Assembly (NCBI RefSeq): GCF_020686965.1
Contig: NZ_JAJEPS010000007.1
Location: 1-64,000 of the forward strand
Direction of reading: 5' to 3'
DNA from: Hominiventricola filiformis
GTDB taxonomy: Bacteria; Bacillota; Clostridia; Lachnospirales; Lachnospiraceae
DNA: 64,000 bases
This document shows positions 34,161 through 42,451 of the stretch, piece after piece (the first letter of the stretch is position 1; every line of letters begins with the position of its first letter). Below the pieces are notes generated by a model. That model was given only the letters and a program-made list of their open reading frames with translations, was not told the DNA's origin and searched no databases. The position numbers were made by a program, and so were the translations under genes.

Positions 34161-35549
34161 CTACACCATCTGAACCAGCCATACATTACTGTGTACCATA
34201 AAATAACCGATGGCCACCTTAATCAGTTCCGTAGCCTGTACGAAGAAGTACACACTTATGATACCGAGTCCGGTATAGTGGGCCAGTAAAAAGGCAGTTG
34301 GAACAACAACAATCCAGGTGAAAACAGAATCGAACAGGAATGTCACCATTGTTTTTCCACCGGAGCGCAGTGTGAAATAGGATGCATGGCTAAAGGAACA
34401 GAACGGCATGATGATTGCGGATACGGCGATAAATCTGGTTGCCAGTGTACGGATCTCCTCAGAGGTATTGTAGATCTGTGGGAAAAATCTGCCGATAAAA
34501 AGCATGCATACAGCTACAATGACACAGCAAAAAACACTGAACACAATCATTTTATTATCCGCATCCTTGGCTTTTTCCAGTTCACCGGCACCCAGATACT
34601 GTCCCACCACAATGCTGATGCAGGCACCAAGCTGGATATAAATGATGTTGAACAGATTGGTGATGGTCGTAGCAATGTTAAGTCCGGCAACTACTTCCAG
34701 GCCACGGATCGAATAACACTGTATTACGGCGGTCATTCCCGCAGCCCACAGAACTTCATTTATCATAAGCGGCAATCCTTTGATGATGATTGCTTTCAAT
34801 TCATATTTGGGAATACCAAATCCGAGATATGCTCCTTCAAGATACCGGTTCTTTTCTCTGTGTCTGTGTGCCCAGATAATAATCATAAGAGCTTCTATAT
34901 AACGGGCAATGACCGTTGCCAGAGCGGCACCCTGCACACCCAGTTCCGGGAATGGCCCGATACCGAAAATCAGGAGATAGTCCAATATGGCATTGCTTCC
35001 AACAGCCACAAAACTTGCGATCATGGGAATCAATGTCTGTCCGGTTTCCTTGATATTGGTCGCATAAGACTGATTTACGGCAAAAGGAATCAATCCCGCC
35101 ATCATAATGACCAGATATTGCAATCCATACTGTAATGCGGCACCTGTCGCACCGTTTCCGGAGGTGTCGGTGAGATAAAGAGAAATCAGGCTTTCCCCCT
35201 TCGTCACAAACAGCAGAATGGTAAGTGCGGTAACCGTCAAAGCTGCATACAGCTTAAAACGGAAAGAATACATATGCCCTTTGTGATTTCCATTTCCAAA
35301 ATATTGCGCACCAAAAATACTGGCTGCTGATACAGCCCCGAAGATTGCCAGATTATATACAAATATCAGCTGATTGACAATGGCAACTCCGGACATCTGC
35401 TCTGTACCAAGCTGTCCAACCATAATATTGTCAAGAAAACTAACAAGGTTTGTCACTGCATTTTGTATAATCATCGGCAATGCCAGCGCGATGTATCTTC
35501 CATAAAAATTTCTGTCCCCGATATATTTTCTGCGAAACTTTTCTAACAT
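34161..35549 (-). CDS. MATE-family efflux transporter
   Basis: A 462-residue membrane protein with about 12 helices in two homologous halves, the MATE/DinF arrangement (IALALPMIIQNAVTNLVSFLDNIMVG at the start, DYLLIFGIGPFPELGVQGAALATVIARYIE at the end of the first half). Such transporters export drugs or metabolites using Na+ or H+ gradients. The substrate is not predictable. AAGGAAGGAATTT precedes the start on the minus strand. It stands alone, divergent from the genes at 36053 onward. Confidence 0.88.
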   Translation of the reverse strand: MLEKFRRKYIGDRNFYGRYIALALPMIIQNAVTNLVSFLDNIMVGQLGTEQMSGVAIVNQLIFVYNLAIFGAVSAASIFGAQYFGNGNHKGHMYSFRFKLYAALTVTALTILLFVTKGESLISLYLTDTSGNGATGAALQYGLQYLVIMMAGLIPFAVNQSYATNIKETGQTLIPMIASFVAVGSNAILDYLLIFGIGPFPELGVQGAALATVIARYIEALMIIIWAHRHREKNRYLEGAYLGFGIPKYELKAIIIKGLPLMINEVLWAAGMTAVIQCYSIRGLEVVAGLNIATTITNLFNIIYIQLGACISIVVGQYLGAGELEKAKDADNKMIVFSVFCCVIVAVCMLFIGRFFPQIYNTSEEIRTLATRFIAVSAIIMPFCSFSHASYFTLRSGGKTMVTFLFDSVFTWIVVVPTAFLLAHYTGLGIISVYFFVQATELIKVAIGYFMVHSNVWLVQMV

Positions 35550-36052
35550 AAATTCCTTCCTTTACATAAATCCCCTTTTTAATACCTGTTCAGCATAACA
35601 TATTTCTGCGGAATTTCACACCTTCTTTGTTTATTTAAAAATATATCCACAATTTTTAGGAAAGAGGAAAATAATCATTGGAAACAGATATTGTGCCTGC
35701 GATGTGGAACTGGACAAATTGAGCATAAAAGAATAAAAATATACTTGATTTTTGCTGAAATATACACTTGAAAAGAAGATTAGGAAAATTTGGGCAAAAG
35801 ATGCATAAGAATTTCTATATGTCCAATTTGTTTAATTTTTGAAATTATATAGCGCAAAATATTTTTTTCGTAGCAAATATTGGGCGTGGAGAGACAAAAA
35901 TATTCCATATGCCAAATGAGCCAGGTGTAATAGAAGTATTGCCTAAACGGTTTTACTTCGTTAAATGATTTGTTTGAAGCAGCAGATATCGTCCAGCCTC
36001 CGGTTGCATGAAACCTTGCAGGAATGGTATGATAAATAAAAAGGAGAAAACT
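35550..36052. other. Gene-poor AT-rich interval with a gene remnant
   Basis: It holds the promoter region of the MATE gene on its left. A start-less open frame at 35843-35968 reads plausibly as protein (VANIGRGETKIFHMPNEPGV, then IEVLPKRFYFVK and stop) and may be the tail of a lost gene. A related string (ENEPGV, KVFGGKFTPTV, stop) occurs at 39424-39477. The right end contains the promoter-like repeat at 35991-36033. Nothing else is recognised. Confidence 0.4.
35991..36046 (+). promoter_or_regulatory. Extended -10 promoter, repeated at 38391
   Basis: TTGCAT at 36004-36009 and TGG-TATGAT at 36025-36033 with an 18-base spacer. The same 43 bases recur at 38391-38433 with four changes, again just before a gene. 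The last 26 bases (36021-36046), covering -10 and ribosome site, are identical to 37105-37130. Confidence 0.5.
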
Positions 36053-36304
36053 ATGCTGACGATTTTTAACAGAAAAGAACTAATTGTTACCATGGATATC
36101 CATCGGCAGGCGGAGATCCGCGATGTTTTAGCTCAAAATGGTATTAATTATACTGTAAAAACAAAAAATCTGCAGAATTCTGGTGCCCTTGACAGCCAAA
36201 GAGGTCGTATTGGTAATATGGGGATCAATCAAGACTATTCATATGAATATAAAATCTATGTACATAAAAAAGACTATGAGACTGCACGGGGACTGATTAA
36301 GTAA
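36053..36304 (+). CDS. Small DUF2007-like protein
   Basis: An 83-residue soluble protein with MLTIFNRKELIVTMDIHRQAEIRDVL then a strand pair and YKIYVHKKDYETARGLI. This beta-alpha-beta pattern resembles the DUF2007/putative signal-transducing family, with modest certainty. AAGGAG six bases upstream fixes the start at 36053, 20 bases after an extended -10 promoter. Role unknown. Confidence 0.6.
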   Translation: MLTIFNRKELIVTMDIHRQAEIRDVLAQNGINYTVKTKNLQNSGALDSQRGRIGNMGINQDYSYEYKIYVHKKDYETARGLIK

Positions 36305-36472
36305 GAAAAATTAAAAAATCGAGATTGATTGGACGGAGCAAAAGTTAATTTTCATACTGGAATGGTGAATGAAAGTGAACGTACTGTATATATGAGTGAA
36401 AGTGGGCTGATTGATATTATTGGCAGAGGTGCCGCAAAGAAGTATAAGCTGAAATAGTCCGGGGAGGAGCGA

Positions 36473-37123
36473 ATGTCAGAAAAATATTACCTTCCTGTTT
36501 TGTATACGGAAGAGGAACGTAAGAAGTATGCAGAGTGGGGAATAAAAAAAGAAAGATTTCTAATGCCGTTTGCTGTTATTACGATCATCGTAGATCTGAT
36601 TGTGATAATTGAAACGGGTGTAGTGCTTTTTAAGATCAGGGAAAGAGAGCCATATTTTTCAGCATTTTTATCAACATATGGAGGGCTGATCAATGACATT
36701 GCATATGGTGTGGCGATAGTACTTACTGCATTACTTATAAAACCATTAGACATGATATTGGATATGGTTTATAAAAAACCGCAGGAACCTCAAATGCTTT
36801 GTCTGACACCAACAGAAACCGGTGTCCGTTATATGCTTAGCCGGGGAGTATATGTACTGTCCTCAGGAACCCTGAACTGGAACGATTGGGAGAGTGCGGT
36901 ATCAGAGGAGACAAATGAAATACATATTGGGGATGTGATTTATCGAATTGGTTTCAATATGATTGAATCCATTTATCCCAAAAACAAACAGCATGCGTGG
37001 ATGGACAGACCGGAAGAAAAAGTAGAAAATTCGATTCATTTAAAAACCATATCCAGAAATTTTCGTGGATATCTGTTGTCATTGGAAGAAAAAAAGAAGG
37101 AAGTGGAATGGTATGATAAATAA
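36473..37123 (+). CDS. Two-helix membrane protein of unknown function
   Basis: A 216-residue protein with membrane helices at about 28-52 and 70-95 and a cytoplasmic C-terminal half with a PH-like strand order (QMLCLTPTETGVRYMLSRG, LNWNDWESAVSEETNEIHIG). It may be a YcxB-like protein, since those have two N-terminal helices and a similar C-terminal domain; this is a guess. GGGGAGGAGCG lies before the start. The preceding gap (36305-36472) holds a start-less fragment ending GRGAAKKYKLK at 36458. Confidence 0.55.
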   Translation: MSEKYYLPVLYTEEERKKYAEWGIKKERFLMPFAVITIIVDLIVIIETGVVLFKIREREPYFSAFLSTYGGLINDIAYGVAIVLTALLIKPLDMILDMVYKKPQEPQMLCLTPTETGVRYMLSRGVYVLSSGTLNWNDWESAVSEETNEIHIGDVIYRIGFNMIESIYPKNKQHAWMDRPEEKVENSIHLKTISRNFRGYLLSLEEKKKEVEWYDK

Positions 37124-37139
37124 AAAGGAGGCTATGCGT

Positions 37140-37487
37140 ATGTTATTTCTTGAATATCCCAAATGCTCCACCTGCCAGAAGGCCAAAAAATGGTTGGATG
37201 AGTATCAGATTTCCTATGAAGACCGCCACATTGTGGAGAACAATCCGACGTTTGAGGAGTTAAAGGACTGGTATGAACGGAGCGGTTTGCCGTTGAAGAA
37301 ATTCTTCAATACCAGCGGAATGCTCTACAAAGAAATGAAGCTGAAGGACAAGCTGCCGGAAATGAGTGAGGAGGAGCAGTTAAAACTGCTGGCGACCAAT
37401 GGCATGCTGGTAAAACGTCCTCTGATCGTGGACGGTGACCGGGGGCTGACCGGATTTAAGATGGCAGAGTGGGAAACTCTCTTATGA
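37140..37487 (+). CDS. ArsC/Spx-family protein
   Basis: A 115-residue thioredoxin-fold protein with the CSTCQK motif at residues 9-14, EDRHIVENNPTFEELKDWYERSG, and KRPLIVDGDRGLTGFK near the end. This is the ArsC/Spx/MgsR family: either a reductase or a regulator that binds RNA polymerase. The CxxC form is Spx-like, but the family is commonly annotated as arsenate reductase-like. AAGGAG nine bases upstream favours 37140 over an ATG at 37134. The next start overlaps its stop by 4 bases. Confidence 0.85.
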   Translation: MLFLEYPKCSTCQKAKKWLDEYQISYEDRHIVENNPTFEELKDWYERSGLPLKKFFNTSGMLYKEMKLKDKLPEMSEEEQLKLLATNGMLVKRPLIVDGDRGLTGFKMAEWETLL

Positions 37488-38362
37488 ATGTAGCGCAGGC
37501 GAGGCGTCTTCTTTCCGTCACGGAGGAAGACGATCTTCATTCCCTGAAGAAGAAATACCGGCAGCTTATGAATACCTGTCATCCGGATGCGCTGGGGTCA
37601 GAAGAGCCGGAGCATATCCGGCGTGCGCAGGAGATTAATGAAGCTTATCAGCTGCTGAAAAATCATCCCCATGCATTTGATTCGATGTGGAAGCCACAGG
37701 GAAAGACCCGTCCAGAGCGGAAGCGGCCCACATGGGCAGGAGTGGTCAATGAACAAGCCTTTTGTGAGCGAAATGCGTATCTTTATTACACCATGGAGAC
37801 AGAGGAAGGACATCCCTATTACTGTGCCGCCAGAGGAAAATACCTGTGGGAGCCGAAGGAAGAGGATTTTCAGTTGTTTCTCATCAGCATCCATGAAGTG
37901 GTGAAAGAACTCATGGAACATACGGATAAAACGATGGCGGTGAGAAGTCGTCTGTTCCAGTATCTGGCGGAGCAGTTTATTGAGCCGGTGAAGGTGTTGC
38001 AAAAGATAGCGAAGCCGGTACGGCTTGACCAGGAAGGACGGGAAATCTACCGGTTCCGGGCGTATCTGAAAGAAGACCGGCAACATCCGCTGCGAGAGAA
38101 AATGCTTCTGTATCCGAAAGCATTTCAAGGAAGCAGGATTCTGGTACAGGATAAAAACGGAATGGAGTATGGACATCTCTCCTTCGAGGATGACCGTATT
38201 TATTTCTGCATCATTCCCTTATTAAAAGAAAAACTGGCGAGGGTGAAGATGGAAGTCCGCGACGGAAAAGTGATCTTTTATTTTCGTTTGGAAAAAGAGG
38301 CGGAACAGTACCGGATTCCCGACAGGAATCTGGAGATTGCAAAACTGCTTACAAAAGATTAA
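37484..38362 (+). CDS. DnaJ-domain protein
   Basis: A 292-residue protein. Residues 1-65 are a J domain with the essential HPD (KKYRQLMNTCHPDALG) and a helix IRRAQEINEAYQLLKNH, so it should stimulate an Hsp70 ATPase. The rest (about 80-290) is of unknown family. It is not a general DnaJ, because it lacks the Gly/Phe and zinc-finger regions. It overlaps the ArsC/Spx gene by ATGA, so both are made together. Confidence 0.82.
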   Translation: MNVAQARRLLSVTEEDDLHSLKKKYRQLMNTCHPDALGSEEPEHIRRAQEINEAYQLLKNHPHAFDSMWKPQGKTRPERKRPTWAGVVNEQAFCERNAYLYYTMETEEGHPYYCAARGKYLWEPKEEDFQLFLISIHEVVKELMEHTDKTMAVRSRLFQYLAEQFIEPVKVLQKIAKPVRLDQEGREIYRFRAYLKEDRQHPLREKMLLYPKAFQGSRILVQDKNGMEYGHLSFEDDRIYFCIIPLLKEKLARVKMEVRDGKVIFYFRLEKEAEQYRIPDRNLEIAKLLTKD

Positions 38363-38390
38363 GGCCGTGAAGCGGGGGGCGAAGGCCATT

Positions 38391-38433
38391 GTCCGGCCTC
38401 CGGTTGCGTGAAAACCTGCAGGAATGGTATGAT
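38391..38433 (+). promoter_or_regulatory. Extended -10 promoter, repeat of 35991-36033
   Basis: TTGCGT at 38404-38409 and TGG-TATGAT at 38425-38433, again 18 bases apart. The copy at 35991 has the same spacing and differs at four of 43 bases. It lies 30 bases before the gene at 38464. Confidence 0.5.
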
Positions 38434-38463
38434 GAAAAAAATGATGTGTCACGGAGGTGAACC

Positions 38464-39372
38464 ATGAATTTGACACTTGATAAGAAGAAATATATCTGCA
38501 TAGTGATCTGGCTTTTGATAGGACTTCTTTCCTTTACGGTGCTGGGGAAATATGCATCTGCACCGGAGTCCCATCAGGCGACCATTGCATCCCTCGATGA
38601 GAAGAAGGCGACGGTGCTGAAACTGACGGCGGCCACGACGGCCACATCTGCACTGATTACGTTACTGCCGGGAGACATTGGAACGCCTATTGCAGAGAAG
38701 GTAGCGGATTTGAGTGGCTATCTTTTGATCGTGTTGTGTGCGGTATTTCTGGAAAAGTATCTGGTGACGATTACCGGGTACGCGGCGTTTAAAATCTTTA
38801 TTCCGGCGGCGGGTGTGCTGTTTGCGGCAAATATGATGGCGCGGAATCGGAGTGTTGACAAGCTGGCGCGGAGACTTTTGATCTTCGGTATCTGCATTTT
38901 TCTGGTAGTTCCGGCAAGTGTGAAGGTATCAGATCTTATCGAGACCACTTATCAGTCCCAGATCGATGCGACACTGGAGGACGCAAAGAGTACGCAGGAA
39001 ATGCTGGAAAACAGCAGCGCCGCGCAGCAGGAGATGGAACAGGCGCAGCAGAGCACAGATCAGAATACAGTGCAGCAGGAAACAGGAATCTCCGGCATCT
39101 TTGACAAAGCAAAGGATGCCCTTTCCAGTGCGAAGGATTCGGTGACAACAGCGGTGGAAAATGTGACCATTTCTTCGGAAGAACTGGTACAGAAGGTGCA
39201 GAATTCCCTGAATCATTTTGTGGAAGCAGTGGCCGTGATGCTGATTACATCCTGTGTGATTCCTATTCTGGTACTTCTGGTATTTTTCTGGCTGATTAAA
39301 GTGTTGCTGGATGTGGATATTTCCGGTGAAAATCCCAAGTCCGGTGTACAACATTTAAATTCTAATACTTGA
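38464..39372 (+). CDS. Multi-pass membrane protein with central coiled region
   Basis: A 302-residue protein with membrane segments at about 10-28, 78-96, 100-120, 132-150 and 255-285, and a Gln/Ser-rich helical outside loop (about 165-245: QEMLENSSAAQQEMEQAQQ, FDKAKDALSSAKDSVTTAVENV). No family recognised. ACGGAGGTGA precedes the ATG. It has its own repeated promoter. It may be a stress or envelope protein, but there is no direct evidence. Confidence 0.62.
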   Translation: MNLTLDKKKYICIVIWLLIGLLSFTVLGKYASAPESHQATIASLDEKKATVLKLTAATTATSALITLLPGDIGTPIAEKVADLSGYLLIVLCAVFLEKYLVTITGYAAFKIFIPAAGVLFAANMMARNRSVDKLARRLLIFGICIFLVVPASVKVSDLIETTYQSQIDATLEDAKSTQEMLENSSAAQQEMEQAQQSTDQNTVQQETGISGIFDKAKDALSSAKDSVTTAVENVTISSEELVQKVQNSLNHFVEAVAVMLITSCVIPILVLLVFFWLIKVLLDVDISGENPKSGVQHLNSNT

Positions 39373-39460
39373 TATGCAAATGGATATCTGTGAAGCTTGT
39401 AATCCGAGTATCAGCGGCTGGAAAATGAGCCAGGTGTAATGAAAGTTTTCGGTGGGAAGT

Positions 39461-40594
39461 TTACACCGACTGTATAAATTGTTCAATATAGTAAAGCGCT
39501 GCGCCAATTGCTGGGGTATACTGCCCATGAGTTCCCACAAGAATCTGCGTCGGATCCACTGTAAAAGGCGTGGAACTGTTGATCCGCTCGGCCAGTTTTG
39601 CAATGTCCTCTTCTGTAAAATACGGAGCCAGATAGCCACTGATAATGATGGGCGCATCAATGATCAGGTTCAGATTTTTCATGGCAAATGCCAGATGATT
39701 TAGGTAATCTTCCCAGATCTGCATTACCTGAGGAGAAGCCCCTTCTCTCAAAAGCGGGAAAAACTCTTTGATGGGAAGTCCGGCAGCCTGTTCCAGTGAA
39801 TTGGCGGAGCAATAGGTTTCCAGACAGCCACGGTTTCCACAGTAACATAAGGGACCATCCGGATTGATACACATGTGCTCAATGGTTCCGCTGTGCATGG
39901 AACTTCCCTGATGAATCTGATGGTTGGCAATAACCGCACCGCCTAAGTTCCGGTTGAGCAGAAAAACCACTGCGCTGTCCAGTTCCGGGTGATTCCACAA
40001 TTCCAGAGAAGCGGCGGATTTGGAATCGTGTTCCAGATGGCAGGGCCATGGAAGTCGGCTGGAAAAATCGGCCACATTCATACCGGTATTTCCCATAATG
40101 GTTCCATAAGTAACTGTGCTGTGGTCAGGAGAAGTGATTCCCTGAGTGGCAATGGAGATGCCCAGTATTTTGTCAGCATCATACTGCTGATTGGAAATAA
40201 AATTCTTGATTTCAGAAGCAACCTGTTCATAGTAAGCATCTGTATTTTCATAAGGAAGTGGAATGGTATCCATGCAAAGCGCATTTCCGTATAAATCCAC
40301 AATTGTAATATGAAACATCTTTTTCAAAATACCGATTCCGATAGAAATCTTAAAGTCAGGAACAATCCGGATGGCATGTGCTTTTCTTCCGCCGGTGGAT
40401 TCAAAATAATCGTTTCGTTCGATCAAACCCTCTTCTTCCAGCAGATTCAGATTCTGGCTGACAGTTGACAATCCCATCTGCAGATCCTGCACGATTTTCA
40501 ATTTGGCAGATGCCTTTGCCTTATAAATATATTGATAGACCTTGGAACGGTTGATTTTCTTCAGACTAATCGTCGTTAATCCCTTTTCACTCAT
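39461..40594 (-). CDS. ROK-family transcriptional regulator
   Basis: A 377-residue NagC/XylR-type repressor. Residues about 15-75 are a winged helix (KLKIVQDLQMGLSTVSQNLNLLEEEGLI), then a ROK sugar-kinase-like domain with the ROK zinc motif (GTIEHMCINPDGPLCYCGNRGCLE) at about 235-255. These proteins release DNA when a sugar or sugar phosphate binds. It is divergent from the mannitol dehydrogenase/GntP/PfkB operon starting at 40814 and most likely controls it. Kinase activity is not expected. Confidence 0.88.
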   Translation of the reverse strand: MSEKGLTTISLKKINRSKVYQYIYKAKASAKLKIVQDLQMGLSTVSQNLNLLEEEGLIERNDYFESTGGRKAHAIRIVPDFKISIGIGILKKMFHITIVDLYGNALCMDTIPLPYENTDAYYEQVASEIKNFISNQQYDADKILGISIATQGITSPDHSTVTYGTIMGNTGMNVADFSSRLPWPCHLEHDSKSAASLELWNHPELDSAVVFLLNRNLGGAVIANHQIHQGSSMHSGTIEHMCINPDGPLCYCGNRGCLETYCSANSLEQAAGLPIKEFFPLLREGASPQVMQIWEDYLNHLAFAMKNLNLIIDAPIIISGYLAPYFTEEDIAKLAERINSSTPFTVDPTQILVGTHGQYTPAIGAALYYIEQFIQSV

Positions 40595-40813
40595 AGAATT
40601 AAATCTCCCCCTGATAACTTTATAAGTTAATGGTAAGTATTACGCTTTATTTCAGTATAGAACAGGAAGATGGTAAAAGTCCACAAAAATAGAAAATGAA
40701 CATTGGTGTAATTGCCAGTAGACGAGTGATTGGCTAACATATATACTAGACTTACAGTTAAGATATAAACATAAGTATTGAGTGTAAGTAAAATAATGAA
40801 GGAGGAACAAACT
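40595..40813. promoter_or_regulatory. Divergent control region of ROK gene and sugar operon
   Basis: 219 bases between the divergent starts, expected to hold both promoters and the ROK operator. I see AT-rich stretches such as TAAGTATTGAGTGTAAGTAAAATAAT just before the operon's GGAGG at 40801, and a GGTAAGTATTACG string at 40630, but no clean palindrome that I would name as the operator. Confidence 0.4.
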
Positions 40814-42433
40814 ATGAAGTTGACAATGGCGGGAATCAAAGATCGTGAGGCATGGGAAAAAGCGGGAATTCAGCTGCCGGGATATGATGTGGAAGAGGTT
40901 TCCGAAAAGGCGAGAAAAGCACCGCGCTGGGTACATTTCGGAATCGGCAATATTTTCCGTGTCTTTATCGGAGGAATTGCAGATGGTCTTCTGGAAGAAG
41001 GTGCTCTGGACAGGGGACTTACCTGTGTGGAGACCTTTGACTATGATGTAGCAGATAAGATTTATGCTCCGTATGATAATCTTGGATTGAGTGTAATTCT
41101 GCACGGAGATGGCACCAGAGATTATAAAGTGTTAGGCGCTCTGGCAGAGACGGTAAAAGCCCAGTCTTCCAATGAAAAGCAGTGGAACAGACTGAAAGAA
41201 ATTTTTGCCGCCCCCTCTCTTCAGCTGGTTTCCTTTACCATTACAGAAAAGGGATATGCGCTGCAGAAAGCAGATGGAACCTGGTTCCCGTTTGTGGAAG
41301 CGGATATTAAGAATGGTCCAACAAAAGCCACGGGGGCTATGGCAGTTCTGACGGCTATGCTCTATGAACGGTATCAGGCAGGAAAATATCCGCTGGCACT
41401 GGTTTCCATGGACAACTGCTCCCAGAATGGAGCAAGGCTTCGTCAGTCCGTGCTGACCATGGCGGAAGAATGGAAAAAGGCAGGCTATGTGGATGATGGG
41501 TTCCTTGCTTATGTGAGTGATGAGAAAATAATCGCATTTCCGTGGACCATGATTGATAAAATCACTCCTCGTCCAAGCGAGCAGATTGCAGCAGATCTGG
41601 AAGCACTGGGAGTGGAAGATATGCAGCCGGTAATCACTGCGAAGAAGACTTACATTGCACCGTTTGTAAATGCGGAAAAACCGCAGTATCTGGTGATCGA
41701 AGACAGTTTCCCCAATGGACGTCCGGCATTGGAAAAAGGCTTTGGTGTTTACATGGCAGATCGTAAGACGGTCAATCTGGCAGAACGTATGAAGGTAACC
41801 GTCTGCCTGAATCCGGTTCATTCTGCCACCGGACCGCTGGGAGTTGCCCTTGGATATGAGTTATTTGCTCACATGCTCAATACAGATGCGGATATGATGA
41901 AGATGGCCCGGATGGTTGCTTATGATGAAGGACTTCCGGTGGTACAGGATCCAGGGATTCTCTCACCGCAGGCATTTGTAGATGAACTTTTTAATGACCG
42001 GTTCCCAAATGAATATCTGGGAGATACCAACCTTCGTCTGGCAGTCGATGTATCCCAGATGGTAGGAATCCGCTTTGGAGAGACGATCAAAGCATATGTG
42101 GAAAAATATGGAGATGCATCCAGACTGACAGCACTTCCGCTGGGAATTGCAGGATGGCTTCGTTATATGCTGGCAGTGGATGATGCCGGTAAGAAATACG
42201 AACTTGCACCTGACCCGATGAATGAAGAAATTCAGGAACAGTTAAAGGATATCGTGGTCGGTCAGCCGGAGACTTTTACAGATCAGCTGAGACCGATTCT
42301 TTCCAACGAGCGTCTGTTCTTTATCGATCTTTACAAAGCAGGAGTTGGTGAGAAGGTTGAAAATATGTTCCGTGAGATGATCGCGGGACCGGGAGCAATT
42401 AAGGCAACCATTCATAAATATGTGAACGCATAG
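40814..42433 (+). CDS. Mannitol dehydrogenase-family NAD(P)-dependent oxidoreductase
   Basis: A 539-residue polyol/uronate dehydrogenase of the long-chain family that includes mannitol dehydrogenase and fructuronate reductase (UxuB). The nucleotide site is near residue 40 (WVHFGIGNIFRVFIG), and the K-x4-N-x2-H catalytic signature is seen in RMKVTVCLNPVHSATGPLG near 330. The GntP permease and a PfkB kinase follow, so a fructuronate/mannonate or mannitol/fructose route are both possible; the former fits GntP better. GGAGG at 40801 supports the ATG. First gene of a three-gene operon. Confidence 0.87.
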   Translation: MKLTMAGIKDREAWEKAGIQLPGYDVEEVSEKARKAPRWVHFGIGNIFRVFIGGIADGLLEEGALDRGLTCVETFDYDVADKIYAPYDNLGLSVILHGDGTRDYKVLGALAETVKAQSSNEKQWNRLKEIFAAPSLQLVSFTITEKGYALQKADGTWFPFVEADIKNGPTKATGAMAVLTAMLYERYQAGKYPLALVSMDNCSQNGARLRQSVLTMAEEWKKAGYVDDGFLAYVSDEKIIAFPWTMIDKITPRPSEQIAADLEALGVEDMQPVITAKKTYIAPFVNAEKPQYLVIEDSFPNGRPALEKGFGVYMADRKTVNLAERMKVTVCLNPVHSATGPLGVALGYELFAHMLNTDADMMKMARMVAYDEGLPVVQDPGILSPQAFVDELFNDRFPNEYLGDTNLRLAVDVSQMVGIRFGETIKAYVEKYGDASRLTALPLGIAGWLRYMLAVDDAGKKYELAPDPMNEEIQEQLKDIVVGQPETFTDQLRPILSNERLFFIDLYKAGVGEKVENMFREMIAGPGAIKATIHKYVNA

Positions 42434-42451
42434 ATAACAGGGGGAAAGAAA

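Noticed and set aside
34071..34168. Open frame ITYRYADRSSNLAAEAVGVV to a stop overlapping the MATE gene end
   Set aside because: No start, overlaps a confident gene on the other strand, and no family recognised.
35965..36039. Short ORF ending LRLHETLQEWYDK, with a similar frame at 38398
   Set aside because: Conservation is better explained by the shared promoter block; the two frames differ after the block and lack ribosome sites.
36331..36458. Start-less open frame ending GLIDIIGRGAAKKYKLK
   Set aside because: It reads like a protein tail, but it is too short and unplaced in any family to list as a gene or pseudogene.
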